A DNA stretch of 64,000 nucleotides from Massilia norwichensis (GTDB taxonomy: Bacteria; Pseudomonadota; Gammaproteobacteria; Burkholderiales; Burkholderiaceae_D): NCBI RefSeq assembly GCF_024753245.1, contig NZ_JANUGX010000001.1, forward strand, positions 62,001-126,000, read 5' to 3'. The notes under the pieces are model-generated. The model was not told where the DNA came from. It ran no database searches and saw only the letters and a program-made list of their open reading frames with translations. A program made the translations under genes and the position numbers. Of the stretch, positions 9,327-19,545 are shown piece after piece (the stretch's first letter is position 1; each line of letters starts with the position of its first letter).

Positions 9327-11687
9327 TCAGAAGCCGGTACCCATCTGGAACTGGAAGCGTTCCAGGCGGTCGCCCGGCTTGGCGTTCAAGGGCTTAGCAT
9401 AACTCAACTTGAGCGGACCCACAGGGGAAATCCACGACAGGCCGATACCCGCCGAATAGCGCAGCTGGTCCAGGCGCAGGCGCTGGCCTTCCTGGTAGAC
9501 CTGGCCGGTGTCGGCGAAGGTGAACCAGCGCAGCGAACGGTCGGTGCCGCTGCCCGGGAACGGGAACTGCAGCTCGGCGTTGCCGATGAGGCGGCGCGCG
9601 CCGCCCAGCGCGTCCAGGGTACGGTAGTCGACCAGACCCAGCGACGAGCTCTCGTAGCCGCGCACCGAACCGATGCCGCCGCCGTAGAAGTTCTTGAAGA
9701 CCGGGTAGGCGTGGCCACCCATGCCGCCGCCGATATCCAGTTCGCCCTTCAGCGCCAGCGTCATCCAGCGCGTCAGCGGACGGTACCACTGGTGTTCGTA
9801 GATCATGCGGTAGTACTTCGAATCGCCCAGCAGGTCGAGCTCGAGGTTGGCGCGCTGATAGCGGCCGCGGGTCGGCGTGACCGCGCTGTCGCGCGAATCG
9901 CGGCCCCAGGCCACCGTGAACGGGATCGCGTTGGTGGTCGCGCTGCCGACGCCGGTGGTGCGGGCCAGTGCGTCCTTCGAGTTCTGGCGCACGAATTCCT
10001 GGTACGGGGTCGGCGAGCTTTCGTCGGTCTCCAGCTTGGTGCGTTCCACGCCGGCGCCGAAGTAGACGGTGTCGATGTCCGAGAACGGCACGCCGAAGGT
10101 CAGGTTGCCGCCCAGCTGGCGCACGGTGTACGAACCGATGTTCAGCGCCGGCGGACGCGAGGTGCGCAGGTAGAGCTGGAAGGCGCGCGACACGCCTTCG
10201 TCGGTGAAGTACGGGTCGGTCTGCGCGAACGACAGCGTGCGGTTGTACTTGCTGGTATTCAGTTCGATGCCGACCGTGTTGCCGCTGCCGGCAAAGTTGG
10301 CCTGCGTGACCGAGGCCGTGAAGGTGAACTTCTCGGCCTGCGAGAACGCGCCGCCGATCATGAAGTTACCGGTCGGCCTTTCGACCACGGCGATGTTGAC
10401 GTCGACCTGGTCGGTGGTGCCCTGGGATTCCGGGGTTTCCACGGTCACGTCCTTGAAGTAGCCGAGACGGTCGACACGGTCGCGCGACATCTTCACGCGG
10501 GTCGGGTCGTACCACGAGCTCTCGAACTGGCGGAATTCGCGGCGGATCACTTCGTCGCGGGTGATCGTGTTGCCCGAGATCGTCATGTGGCGCACGTAGG
10601 CGCGCTTGCCCGGATCGACGATGAAGGTGAACTTCACTTCATGCTTGGCCTGGTCGATCTCCGGGTTGGCGTTGACGTTGGCGAAGGCGTAGCCGAAGCT
10701 CGCCAGGCGGTCCGAAATACGCTTGTTCGAGGCTTCCAGCAGCTCGCCGGAATAGGTCTGGCCCGGACGCAGCAGGATCAGGTTCTGGAGTTCCTGCTCG
10801 CGGCCGAAGGTCTCGCCTTCCATCTTGATGCCGGTGACGGTGTACTTCTCGCCCTCGGTGATGTTGATGGTCAGGTAGATGTCCTTCTTGTCCGGGGTGA
10901 TCGCGACCTGCGTCGATTCGACGGTCGCTTCCAGGTAGCCGTGGTTGGCGTACCAGGACTTGATCGATTCCAGGTCGCCGGTCAGCTTCTGCTTGGAGTA
11001 CTGGTCGGCCTTCGAGTACCAGGTGAACCAGCCCGAGGTGTTCAGCTGCAGCAGTTCGCGCAGCTGCTTGTCGGTGAAGGCCTTGTTGCCGACGATGTTG
11101 ATGCCCTTGATCTTGGCGACATCGCCTTCGTCCACGTTGAACATGATCGTCACGCGGTTGCGCTCGATCGGGGTCACGGTGGTGGTGATCTTCACGCCAT
11201 ACAGGCCGTGCGACAGGTACTGGCGCTTCAACTCCTGCTCGGCGCGGTCGACCGACGCCTTGTCGAAGATCTTGGTCTCGCCGACGCCGATTTCCTTCAG
11301 CGCCTTGACCAGCATGTCCTTCTCGAATTCCTTGGTGCCGGTGAAGTCGACGCTCGAAATCGCCGGGCGTTCCTCGACCAGCACGACCAGCACGCCGTTT
11401 TCTTCTTCCAGGCGCACGTCCTTGAAGAAGCCGGTGGCGTACAGCGCCTTGATCGCGGCGGTGCCCTTGTCGTCGTCGAAGGTTTCGCCGACGCGTACCG
11501 GCAGGTAGCTGAACACCGTGCCTGCCTCGGTACGCTGGATGCCTTCGACCCGGATGTCCTTCACGACGAAGGGAGCGACGGCGGCGGCGTGACCGGCGCA
11601 AAGCGCCAGCACGGCTGCGCCGATCAGGCTACGACGGGAGGGCAAGGCGAAGCGTGGCAGAACAGGACGATCGGTGTGTAATTTCAT
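9327..11687 (-). CDS. bamA: Outer membrane protein assembly factor BamA
   Basis: This 786-residue protein has a signal peptide (about 1-37, ending CAGHAAA). Five POTRA domains follow (about 38-440, the first starting FVVKDIRVEGIQR), then a 16-strand beta-barrel. The barrel carries the conserved loop-6 VRGYE motif (IGSVRGYESSSLG) and an aromatic C-terminal residue (FQMGTGF). BamA is the core of the BAM machine that inserts beta-barrel proteins into the outer membrane. The downstream neighbours skp and lpxD, and rseP upstream, belong to the same envelope-biogenesis block. Confidence 0.97.
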   Translation of the reverse strand: MKLHTDRPVLPRFALPSRRSLIGAAVLALCAGHAAAVAPFVVKDIRVEGIQRTEAGTVFSYLPVRVGETFDDDKGTAAIKALYATGFFKDVRLEEENGVLVVLVEERPAISSVDFTGTKEFEKDMLVKALKEIGVGETKIFDKASVDRAEQELKRQYLSHGLYGVKITTTVTPIERNRVTIMFNVDEGDVAKIKGINIVGNKAFTDKQLRELLQLNTSGWFTWYSKADQYSKQKLTGDLESIKSWYANHGYLEATVESTQVAITPDKKDIYLTINITEGEKYTVTGIKMEGETFGREQELQNLILLRPGQTYSGELLEASNKRISDRLASFGYAFANVNANPEIDQAKHEVKFTFIVDPGKRAYVRHMTISGNTITRDEVIRREFRQFESSWYDPTRVKMSRDRVDRLGYFKDVTVETPESQGTTDQVDVNIAVVERPTGNFMIGGAFSQAEKFTFTASVTQANFAGSGNTVGIELNTSKYNRTLSFAQTDPYFTDEGVSRAFQLYLRTSRPPALNIGSYTVRQLGGNLTFGVPFSDIDTVYFGAGVERTKLETDESSPTPYQEFVRQNSKDALARTTGVGSATTNAIPFTVAWGRDSRDSAVTPTRGRYQRANLELDLLGDSKYYRMIYEHQWYRPLTRWMTLALKGELDIGGGMGGHAYPVFKNFYGGGIGSVRGYESSSLGLVDYRTLDALGGARRLIGNAELQFPFPGSGTDRSLRWFTFADTGQVYQEGQRLRLDQLRYSAGIGLSWISPVGPLKLSYAKPLNAKPGDRLERFQFQMGTGF

Positions 11688-11741
11688 TGGTTAGATCAAT
11701 GGGTCAGTCATTTGGACAACGTACGTATTCTGCGCCCGGTA

Positions 11742-13088
11742 TCAGAACAGCCGCACCAGGTCGTTGAAGACGGCGAGCGCCATCAGCATGAGCATCAGGC
11801 CGAACCCGGCGAGCTGCGCGATCTCTCCTACTCGCGCTGGCAGGGGGCGCCCGGTCAAAACTTCCAGCGAATAATACAGCAATTGGCCGCCATCCAGAAC
11901 GGGAATTGGTAACAGATTCATTACACCCAGGCTCAGACTGATGAAGGCAAGTATCTCGATATATGTACCGAAGCCCCTGTCTACGGCCTGTCCGGCGACG
12001 CCGGCGATGGTCAGCGGACCCGACACGTTCTTCAGCGAGACTTCGCCGGTCAGGATCCGGCCCAGCATCTTGAGGGTGGTGACACTGCCGTCCCAGGCCC
12101 GCGCCGCGCCTTTGGCGATGGCATCGAGCGGTCCGGCTTTCACCGTGACCATTTGCGGCAGCTGCGCCATCTCCAGCTTGATGATCCCCTGCCCCGATTT
12201 TTCGTCGCGCTCGGGCGTCACCGTCGCTTCGAGCGGCTGGCCGTCGCGCTTGAGGCCGAACTGCAGGCTGCGCCCGGCCGCTTTGCGTACCGCCAGGATC
12301 ACGTCGACGGCGTCGATCACCGGTTTGCCGTCGATCGCCGTGATCAGGTCGCCGGCGCGCAGGCCGGCGCGCGCGGCCGCGCCACCCGGCACCACCGCGC
12401 TCGCCACGGCCGCCGGACGCCAGATCTGCAGGCCGAGACCTTCCATGATGTCGTCCTTGCCGTCGGGGTCGAAACGGGCGAGGGTCGCTGCCGGAATCAC
12501 GGCGCGGTAGCTGTCGCCGCCCTGGCCATGCAGGGCGAATTCGGCGTCGCGTTTGTCGATGGCCGCGCGCACCACCTCCCAGCGCAGCTCGCTCCACGAC
12601 TGGACCGGACGGCCGTTGACGGCCTGGATGGCGTCGCCGCCGCGCACGCCGGCCACGTAGACCGGGGTATCGGCCGGCATCGCGCGCAGACGCGTGCCCG
12701 GTTCCTCTTTGCCGGCCATGAACAGGCCGGCCATCAGCAGGATCGCCACCACGAAATTGACCGCGGGACCGGCGGCGATGATGGCGATACGCTTCCACAC
12801 ATTCTGGCTGGTGAACTCGCGCGCTGCTTCTTCGGCGTCGACCGGGGCCGAGCCCGGGTCGCGCTTGTCGACCAGTTTCACATAGCCGCCCAGGGGCAGT
12901 ACCGACACCGCCCACTCGGTCTGGTCGCGGCCGAAGCGGCGCGACCACACCACGCGGCCCATGCCGATCGAGAAGCGGCGCACCTTCACGCCGCACAGGC
13001 GCGCCACGCAGTAGTGGCCCAGTTCGTGCAGGATGATCAGCGGCCCCAGGCCAAGCAGGAAGCCGATCAGGATATGGCTGAAGGACAT
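11742..13088 (-). CDS. rseP: Site-2 protease RseP (M50 zinc metalloprotease)
   Basis: The 448-residue membrane protein has the zinc motif HELGH in its first membrane segment (about residues 21-25) and the third zinc ligand in the NLLPIPVLDGG motif near the C-terminus. Two PDZ domains lie between (about 115-310), with GGAAARAGLRAGD in the second. Three to four membrane segments are visible. The enzyme cleaves membrane-bound anti-sigma factor RseA within the membrane to release sigma E, and clears signal peptides. It lies between dxr and bamA. The dxr stop is only 4 bp before its start. Confidence 0.96.
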   Translation of the reverse strand: MSFSHILIGFLLGLGPLIILHELGHYCVARLCGVKVRRFSIGMGRVVWSRRFGRDQTEWAVSVLPLGGYVKLVDKRDPGSAPVDAEEAAREFTSQNVWKRIAIIAAGPAVNFVVAILLMAGLFMAGKEEPGTRLRAMPADTPVYVAGVRGGDAIQAVNGRPVQSWSELRWEVVRAAIDKRDAEFALHGQGGDSYRAVIPAATLARFDPDGKDDIMEGLGLQIWRPAAVASAVVPGGAAARAGLRAGDLITAIDGKPVIDAVDVILAVRKAAGRSLQFGLKRDGQPLEATVTPERDEKSGQGIIKLEMAQLPQMVTVKAGPLDAIAKGAARAWDGSVTTLKMLGRILTGEVSLKNVSGPLTIAGVAGQAVDRGFGTYIEILAFISLSLGVMNLLPIPVLDGGQLLYYSLEVLTGRPLPARVGEIAQLAGFGLMLMLMALAVFNDLVRLF

Positions 13089-13092
13089 GGCG

Positions 13093-14271
13093 TCAGGTCC
13101 GGGCCAGGCCGTCGACGATGCGGCCGGCCGCCAGGCGCGCCTGCGCGTCCTGGGCCAGCACCGCCTCGATGCTGGAGGCGGCGCCGTGGGCTTCCTCGTC
13201 CATCACGCGGCGCACCACGCGGTCGATGTCGCGGAAGCCGATGCGGCGGTCGAGGAAGGCTTGCACCGCCACCTCGTTGGCCGCGTTCAGCAAGGCGGGC
13301 GCGGTGCCGCCGGCGCGCAGGGCGTCGAAGGCCAGCGCCAGGCACGGGAAGCGCTGGAAATCGGGGGCATGGAATTCGAGCGCCGCCATCGTCGTCAGGT
13401 CCAACTGCGCGACGCCGGAGACGATCCGCTCCGGGTAGGCCAGCGCGTGCGCGATCGGGGTGCGCATGTCGGGGTTGCCGAGCTGGGCCAGCACCGAGCC
13501 GTCCACGTAGGACACCATCGAGTGGATCACGCTTTGCGGGTGGATCACCACCTCGATCCGGTCGGCCGGCGCGCCGAACAGCCAGTGGGCCTCGATCACT
13601 TCCAGGCCCTTGTTCATCATGGTGGCGGAATCGACCGAGATCTTGCGGCCCATGGCCCAGTTCGGGTGCTTGCAGGCTTCCTCGGGGGTCACCTGCTCCA
13701 GCGTCCCGACGGCGCGCTTGAGGAAGGGCCCGCCGGAAGCCGTCAGCAGGATCTTCGCCACGCCGGCCGCTTCCGGCTCGCGTGCGTAGTGTGCGGGCAG
13801 CGACTGGAAGATCGCATTGTGTTCGCTGTCGATCGGCAGCAGGGTCGCCTTGTGCTCGCGCACCGCGTCCATGAACAGCTGGCCGGACATCACCAGCGCT
13901 TCCTTGTTCGCCAGCAGGACCTTCTTGCCGGCGCGCGCGGCGGCCAGGGTCGGCGCCAGGCCGGCGGCGCCGACGATGGCGGCCATCACGGTGTCGGTGT
14001 CGCTGCTGGAGGCGATCTCGCACAGGGCCTGTTCGCCGTAAGCGACCTCGGTCGGCAGGTCGGCGATCAGCTGGCGCAGGCGCGCGGCGGCCTCGGCCGA
14101 GCCGACGACGGCGCGGGCCGGACGGAATTGGCGGCACTGGACCGCGAGTTCATCGACGCGGCTGTGCGCGCTCAGCGCATACACGCCGTATTGGTCGGGA
14201 TGGCGCGCGAGCACGTCGAGCGTCGAGACGCCGATCGAGCCGGTAGCGCCCAGGATGGTTACGCGTTGCAT
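13093..14271 (-). CDS. dxr: 1-deoxy-D-xylulose 5-phosphate reductoisomerase
   Basis: The 392-residue enzyme converts DXP to 2-C-methyl-D-erythritol 4-phosphate with NADPH in the MEP isoprenoid pathway. Visible motifs are the nucleotide-binding [17 protein letters not shown] at the N-terminus, [21 protein letters not shown] and GGPFLKR. The ATG at 14271 (MQRVTILG) was chosen because it matches the conserved start and has GGAAA upstream. ATGs at 14301 and 14283 would only add a few non-conserved residues. It sits between cdsA and rseP, both also feeding envelope synthesis. Confidence 0.96.
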   Translation of the reverse strand: MQRVTILGATGSIGVSTLDVLARHPDQYGVYALSAHSRVDELAVQCRQFRPARAVVGSAEAAARLRQLIADLPTEVAYGEQALCEIASSSDTDTVMAAIVGAAGLAPTLAAARAGKKVLLANKEALVMSGQLFMDAVREHKATLLPIDSEHNAIFQSLPAHYAREPEAAGVAKILLTASGGPFLKRAVGTLEQVTPEEACKHPNWAMGRKISVDSATMMNKGLEVIEAHWLFGAPADRIEVVIHPQSVIHSMVSYVDGSVLAQLGNPDMRTPIAHALAYPERIVSGVAQLDLTTMAALEFHAPDFQRFPCLALAFDALRAGGTAPALLNAANEVAVQAFLDRRIGFRDIDRVVRRVMDEEAHGAASSIEAVLAQDAQARLAAGRIVDGLART

Positions 14272-14330
14272 GGCATTTTCCATTATATGCGGCCGGTTCA
14301 ACGTGGCCAGGCCATGTTAAACCGATCGGC

Positions 14331-15158
14331 TTATAGCTGCGAGCCGATAAGGGCTGCCAGCGGCAGGACCGGGATCAGGGCATCGATACGGTCGAGGACG
14401 CCGCCGTGGCCGGGCAGCAGGTTGCTGCTGTCCTTCATGCCGGCGCGGCGCTTGAGCTGGGATTCGAACAGGTCGCCGACCACGCTGGCGGCAACCATCA
14501 GGACCAGGATGGCCAGCAGCGCCGGCCAGCCGAAGCCGTGCGCGACGCGCGCGGCGAAGGTGTCGGCGAAGGCGTCGCCGCCGAAAACCACCGACAGCGA
14601 AGCCAGCACCAGCACCGCGATGCCGCCGCCGATCGCACCTTCCCAGGATTTACCCGGGGAGATCGAGGGCGCCAGCTTGCGCTTGCCGAAGGCCTTGCCG
14701 GAGAAGTAGGCGCCGATGTCGGCCACCCAGACGATCGCCATCACCGACAGCAGGAACACCGGCGAGTGCTGGAACAGCACCACGATGGCGATGAAGCAGC
14801 CGAAGATGGCGAAGCCGTACAGCAGGCTCAGCAGCGTGTTGACGGGGCTGCCCAGCGGCGGCAGGCCCAGCTTGAGCGAAGGCGTGAAGCGCGCGATCCA
14901 CAGCGCCAGGCTGAGCGCGGCCCAGAATGCCGGACTGCCGTGGCCGCTCAACACCGAGAAGGCGAACACCGCCGCCCATACCAGGGCGATGATGTGGCCG
15001 CTGGCGGTGCCGGGATTGAACAGGCGCACGCATTCCCAGATGGCGGCGCCGAAGAACACCGTGGCCACCACCGCGAACGCCGTGAAATTGTTGAAATACA
15101 GGACTGGCAACAGGATGGCCAGCAGGACGAGAGCGGTGATGACGCGGGTTTTCAGCAT
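14331..15158 (-). CDS. cdsA: Phosphatidate cytidylyltransferase
   Basis: The 275-residue integral membrane protein has about eight hydrophobic segments and the family signature near the C-terminus, from SQLKRRAGMKDSSNLLPGHG to GGVLDRIDAL. It also has SPGKSWEGAIGG in the middle. It makes CDP-diacylglycerol from phosphatidic acid and CTP, the branch point for all phospholipids. It follows uppS after 6 bases, so the two are very likely co-transcribed and probably translationally linked. Confidence 0.95.
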   Translation of the reverse strand: MLKTRVITALVLLAILLPVLYFNNFTAFAVVATVFFGAAIWECVRLFNPGTASGHIIALVWAAVFAFSVLSGHGSPAFWAALSLALWIARFTPSLKLGLPPLGSPVNTLLSLLYGFAIFGCFIAIVVLFQHSPVFLLSVMAIVWVADIGAYFSGKAFGKRKLAPSISPGKSWEGAIGGGIAVLVLASLSVVFGGDAFADTFAARVAHGFGWPALLAILVLMVAASVVGDLFESQLKRRAGMKDSSNLLPGHGGVLDRIDALIPVLPLAALIGSQL

Positions 15159-15164
15159 CAGTTA

Positions 15165-15914
<750 letters not shown>

Positions 15915-16028
15915 AAATCAGGCCGGAATCGGCGGTAAAAACGAGGCGCCGGCACGGTCACCCGGGCCGGCGTACACGATTGCAAGGACAGGGCAAAGCG
16001 CAGGGACAAGCGCCCCTCCCCCGCCAGC

Positions 16029-16589
16029 TTACACCGTCATGACTTCTTTTTCTTTTTCTGCAACCAGCTTGTCGATGTCGACCACGGCCTTGTCGGTCAG
16101 CTTCTGGATGTCGTCCGAGGCGCGGCGCTCGTCGTCTTCCGAGATCGCCTTGTCCTTGACCAGTTTCTTCAGCTGCTCGTTGCCGTCGCGGCGCACGTTG
16201 CGCACCGCGATCTTGGCGTCTTCGGCTTCCGACTTGCACAGCTTGACCATTTCCTTGCGGCGCTCTTCGGTCAGCGGCGGGGTCGGCACGCGGATCATTT
16301 CGCCGAACGAGGACGGGTTCAGGCCCAGGTCGGAGTCGCGGATCGCCTTTTCGATGGTGCCCAGCATTTTCTTCTCGTACGGCTGCACACCGATGGTGCG
16401 GGCGTCGATCAGGGTCAGGTTGGCGACCTGCGACAGCTGGGTCGGCGAACCGTAGTACTCGACCGTCACGCTGTCGAGGAGACCGGTGTGGGCGCGGCCG
16501 GTACGGACTTTCGCCAGGTTGGCCCGCAGGGTTTCGATGGATTTCGCCATCTTGTCCTGGGCATTTTTCTTCACGTCAGCTACGGACAT
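16029..16589 (-). CDS. frr: Ribosome recycling factor
   Basis: The 186-residue protein matches RRF over its full length. It has the N-terminal helix with [19 protein letters not shown], the [16 protein letters not shown] domain II segment, and [18 protein letters not shown] and [11 protein letters not shown] in the helical bundle. RRF splits the post-termination ribosome together with EF-G. Standard length (185). A purine-rich GGAGAGCAGC site precedes the ATG. It is the next gene after pyrH. Confidence 0.97.
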   Translation of the reverse strand: MSVADVKKNAQDKMAKSIETLRANLAKVRTGRAHTGLLDSVTVEYYGSPTQLSQVANLTLIDARTIGVQPYEKKMLGTIEKAIRDSDLGLNPSSFGEMIRVPTPPLTEERRKEMVKLCKSEAEDAKIAVRNVRRDGNEQLKKLVKDKAISEDDERRASDDIQKLTDKAVVDIDKLVAEKEKEVMTV

Positions 16590-16620
16590 GCTGCTCTCCT
16601 GTTTTTCTAAATTACGGATG

Positions 16621-17337
16621 TTAAACGTGTACCAGTGTACCCTCGTCTTCGCCCATGATCACGCGCTTGAGCGCGCCCGGCTTGACGATCGAGAACACCT
16701 TGATCGGCAGCTTCTGGTCGCGGCACAGGGCGAACGCGGTCGCGTCCATCACCTGCAGGTGCTTGGCGATCGCTTCGTCGAAGGTGATCGACTCGTAACG
16801 GGTTGCATGCGGATCCTTCTTCGGATCGGCAGTATATACGCCATCGACCTTGGTTGCCTTCAAAACAATCTCGGCCGAGATCTCGGAGCCGCGCAGGGCG
16901 GCCGCGGTGTCGGTGGTAAAGAAGGGATTACCGGTGCCGGCAGCAAACACGACCACCTTGCCTTCTTCGAGGTATTGCAGGGCCTTCGGGCGCACGTAGG
17001 GCTCGACCACCTGCTCGATGCCGATCGCCGACATCACGCGTGCGGTGATGCCCTGCTGGCGCATGGCGTCGGCCAGGGCCAGCGCGTTCATGACGGTGGC
17101 CAGCATGCCCATGTAGTCGGCGGTCGCACGGTCCATGCCTTGCGCGCCCGGCGCCACGCCACGGAAGATGTTGCCGCCGCCGATCACCACGGCCAGTTCC
17201 ACGCCCAGCTTCTGCACCTCCGCCACATCGGCAACCATGCGCTCGATGGTGGCGCGGTTAATGCCGAACTGGTCATCGCCCATCAGCGCTTCGCCAGACA
17301 GTTTGAGGAGGACTCGTTGGTAGGCGGGTTTGGTCAT
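16621..17337 (-). CDS. pyrH: UMP kinase
   Basis: The 238-residue amino-acid-kinase-fold enzyme starts [16 protein letters not shown] and shows [26 protein letters not shown] and [18 protein letters not shown], all diagnostic for bacterial PyrH. It phosphorylates UMP to UDP and is hexameric and allosterically controlled by GTP and UTP in characterised species. A GGAGCCC site precedes the start. It is separated from tsf by 174 bp that contain the tsf terminator and other hairpins. Confidence 0.97.
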   Translation of the reverse strand: MTKPAYQRVLLKLSGEALMGDDQFGINRATIERMVADVAEVQKLGVELAVVIGGGNIFRGVAPGAQGMDRATADYMGMLATVMNALALADAMRQQGITARVMSAIGIEQVVEPYVRPKALQYLEEGKVVVFAAGTGNPFFTTDTAAALRGSEISAEIVLKATKVDGVYTADPKKDPHATRYESITFDEAIAKHLQVMDATAFALCRDQKLPIKVFSIVKPGALKRVIMGEDEGTLVHV

Positions 17338-17383
17338 GAATGGGCTCCTGGATGTTAGATGATTCGAATTCGGGGTACTGATG

Positions 17384-17440
17384 CAGGGTGGGCCAACGTG
17401 GCGCGAGCGTCACGCGTGGGCACAGGGTGCCCACCCTACC
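17384..17440. repeat. GTAGGGTGGGCAC-type inverted repeat, copy 1
   Basis: The right arm (17414-17440, GCGTGGGCACAGGGTGCCCACC and on to CTACC) matches the repeat also found at 23847-23896 and 48090-48156. The left arm (17384-17402) is degraded but keeps CAGGGTGGGC. It lies in the tsf-pyrH gap. This is a dispersed intergenic family; its function is not visible. Confidence 0.7.
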
Positions 17441-17468
17441 GGGGCGTCCGGACTTGCCCGGACGCCCC
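17441..17468. other. Perfect 11-bp inverted repeat (hairpin)
   Basis: GGGGCGTCCGG at 17441-17451 and its exact reverse complement at 17458-17468 flank a 6-nt loop. It sits between the repeat at 17384-17440 and the tsf terminator at 17472-17493, so three hairpins follow each other in about 110 bp. Confidence 0.65.
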
Positions 17469-17471
17469 TGC

Positions 17472-17493
17472 AAAAACGGGCCTTGCGGCCCGT
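17472..17493 (-). terminator. Rho-independent terminator after tsf
   Basis: On the minus strand ACGGGCC-GCAA-GGCCCGT is followed directly by a T-run (complement of the A-run at 17472-17476). A 7-bp GC-rich stem, a stable GCAA tetraloop and the T-run make a classical terminator, starting 19 bp past the tsf stop. pyrH therefore probably has its own promoter or depends on read-through. Confidence 0.85.
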
Positions 17494-17511
17494 CTTCTTG
17501 CTTACTGCTGA

Positions 17512-18420
17512 TTACTGCTTTGCTGCGGCCATCTGGGCAGCGACTTCGGCTGCGAAGTCGTCGACCTTCTTCTCGATGCCTTCGCCGACGACGTACATCG
17601 TGAATGCCTTCACCGAAGCGTTGTTCGCCTTCAGCATCTGCTCGATGCTCTGCTTGTCGTTCTTCACGAAAGCCTGGTTGAACAACGACACTTCCTTCAG
17701 GTACTTCTGCACGGAACCGTCGATGCGCTTGGCAACGATCTCTTCCGATTGCGGCTGCTTGCCTTCGGCGATGGCCTTGTCGGCATCTTCCTTGGCCTTC
17801 AGCTGGGCGACCGAACGCTCTTTCTCGATCAGTTCGGCCGGCACTTGCTCGGACGACAGGGCGACCGGCTTCATCGCGGCGATGTGCATGGCGACGTCCT
17901 TGCCCACTTGCTCGTCGGCGCCGTCGTAGTCGACGATCACGCCGATGCGCGAGCCGTGCAGGTACGAAGCCAGCTTGCCGGTGGTTTCGAAGCGCTGGAA
18001 GCGGCGAACGGTCATATTCTCGCCGATTTTACCGATCAGTGCCGTACGCACGTCGTCGAAGGTCTTGCCGTCGACCGGCAGAGCGGCCAGGGCGGCGACG
18101 TCGGCCGGGTTGTTCTCGGCGACCAGCTTGGCAGCCAGGTTGGCCATGGCCATGAATTCGTCGTTCTTGGCGACGAAGTCGGTTTCGCTGTTGATTTCGA
18201 CCAGCGCGCCGACGTTGCCGGCGACGTAAGCCGTCACCACGCCTTCGGCGGTGATGCGCGAAGCTGCTTTCGAGGCCTTGCCGCCCAGCTTGACGCGCAG
18301 GATCTCTTCAGCACGGGCCATATCGCCTTCGGCTTCGTTCAGGGCCTTCTTGCATTCCATCATCGGGGCATCGGTCTTGGCGCGCAGTTCGCCGACCATC
18401 GCTGCAGTAATCGCTGCCAT
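17512..18420 (-). CDS. tsf: Elongation factor Ts
   Basis: The 302-residue protein begins [15 protein letters not shown] and contains the UBA-type start, the signature [18 protein letters not shown], and the [12 protein letters not shown] core motif. EF-Ts exchanges GDP for GTP on EF-Tu. Length is normal for a betaproteobacterium. It follows rpsB; between them a hairpin with a T-run (18462-18502) probably attenuates read-through, as known for the rpsB-tsf operon of E. coli. GGAGAAAC precedes the ATG. Confidence 0.97.
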   Translation of the reverse strand: MAAITAAMVGELRAKTDAPMMECKKALNEAEGDMARAEEILRVKLGGKASKAASRITAEGVVTAYVAGNVGALVEINSETDFVAKNDEFMAMANLAAKLVAENNPADVAALAALPVDGKTFDDVRTALIGKIGENMTVRRFQRFETTGKLASYLHGSRIGVIVDYDGADEQVGKDVAMHIAAMKPVALSSEQVPAELIEKERSVAQLKAKEDADKAIAEGKQPQSEEIVAKRIDGSVQKYLKEVSLFNQAFVKNDKQSIEQMLKANNASVKAFTMYVVGEGIEKKVDDFAAEVAAQMAAAKQ

Positions 18421-18461
18421 GTTGTTTCTCCTTAATGAGATTGTTCTTGCTGAATTCGCTT

Positions 18462-18502
18462 AAAAAAAGGGGCGCTCGATTACAGGCTCGGCGCCCCTTT
18501 TT
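18462..18502 (-). terminator. Attenuator/terminator between rpsB and tsf
   Basis: GGGGCGC (18469-18475) pairs with GCGCCCC (18491-18497). The flanking A-run (18462-18468) and T-run (18498-18502) extend the stem, and on the minus strand the T-run follows the stem. This is a good rho-independent terminator. As tsf has no clear promoter of its own in the rest of the gap, partial read-through is likely. That is an inference from the E. coli operon. Confidence 0.75.
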
Positions 18503-18564
18503 GTACCGCGCGGGACCCTGGGTCCGGCGCAGCACGGCCGCGGGCGAAGGCCCGCGTTAACCAA

Positions 18565-19314
18565 TTATGCCTGGTCGGAGACTTCGACGAATTCGTCGTC
18601 AGCCTTGGCTGCCATCTGCACGACTTCGTTGGTGGCGTTGGCACGGCCTTCCAGGATCGCATCGGCGACGCCGCGTGCGTACAGGGTGATGGCCTTCGAC
18701 GAGTCGTCGTTACCCGGGATCACGTGGGTAACGCCTTCCGGCGAGTGGTTGGTGTCGACCACGCCGATGACCGGGATGCCCAGCTTGGCGGCTTCGGTGA
18801 TGGCGCCCTTGTGGTAGCCGACGTCGACGACGAAGATCGCGTCCGGCACGCCGCCCAGGTCCTTGATGCCGCCGATGGACTTCTGCAGCTTGTCCAGTTC
18901 GCGCGAGAACATCAGGGCTTCTTTCTTCGACATCTTCTCGACTTCGCCCGACTCGATGGCGGCTTCCATGTCTTTCAGGCGCTTGATCGAGGTCTTGATG
19001 GTCTTGAAGTTGGTCAGCATGCCGCCCAGCCAACGCTGGTCGACGTAAGGCACACCAGCGCGCTGGGCTTCAGCGGCGATGATGTCGCGGGCCTGGCGCT
19101 TGGTGCCGACCAGCAGGATGGTGCCGCGGTTGGCAGCGATCTGCTTGATGGTCTTCATCGCATCCTGGTACATCGCCATGGTTTTTTCCAGGTTGATGAT
19201 GTGGATTTTGTTGCGATGACCGAAGATGAACGGTGCCATTTTCGGGTTCCAGAAACGGGTCTGGTGGCCGAAGTGAACACCGGCTTCCAGCATTTCGCGC
19301 ATAGTAACGGACAT
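18565..19314 (-). CDS. rpsB: 30S ribosomal protein S2
   Basis: The 249-residue protein opens [20 protein letters not shown] and carries the family segments [15 protein letters not shown] and the [19 protein letters not shown] strand. S2 binds the 30S subunit head-body junction, late in assembly. The ATG at 19314 has GGAG upstream and is the conserved start. The frame continues up to an ATG at 19383 but that part does not fit S2. A sigma-70-like promoter at 19446-19474 would give a leader of about 125 nt. S2 is known to repress its own mRNA in other bacteria. Confidence 0.97.
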   Translation of the reverse strand: MSVTMREMLEAGVHFGHQTRFWNPKMAPFIFGHRNKIHIINLEKTMAMYQDAMKTIKQIAANRGTILLVGTKRQARDIIAAEAQRAGVPYVDQRWLGGMLTNFKTIKTSIKRLKDMEAAIESGEVEKMSKKEALMFSRELDKLQKSIGGIKDLGGVPDAIFVVDVGYHKGAITEAAKLGIPVIGVVDTNHSPEGVTHVIPGNDDSSKAITLYARGVADAILEGRANATNEVVQMAAKADDEFVEVSDQA

Positions 19315-19445
19315 ATGATTCTCCAGGGTTGGGTCTTGAATAACGGCCAGTCCACCCTTTTCGGGCACCCTTGTCGGCCGCATTCGCGATTCAATAAAAA
19401 GACGTTTTTTACAACATTGCTCGATACGGACACGAGCAACCCGAG

Positions 19446-19474
19446 ATTCTAGCGGGATTCGGTCCTGATTTCAA
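19446..19474 (-). promoter_or_regulatory. Predicted sigma-70 promoter for rpsB-tsf
   Basis: On the minus strand a -35 box TTGAAA (19474-19469), a 17-nt spacer and a -10 box TAGAAT (19451-19446) match the consensus in nine of twelve positions. Transcription would start near 19439. The box lies back to back with the map promoter on the other strand; the two -35 boxes are separated by one base. Confidence 0.65.
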
Positions 19475-19475
19475 G

Positions 19476-19504
19476 TTCATACGTATCGCGCGATCACATA
19501 TAAT
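19476..19504 (+). promoter_or_regulatory. Predicted sigma-70 promoter for map-glnD
   Basis: A perfect -10 box TATAAT (19499-19504) is preceded, 17 nt upstream, by TTCATA (19476-19481) as a weak -35 box. The predicted start of transcription is near 19511, which places the in-frame ATG at 19507 outside the message and supports 19546 as the map start. Confidence 0.65.
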
Positions 19505-19545
19505 GGATGGATATCCCTCGCAGAACTCATTGCAAGCAAAATATT

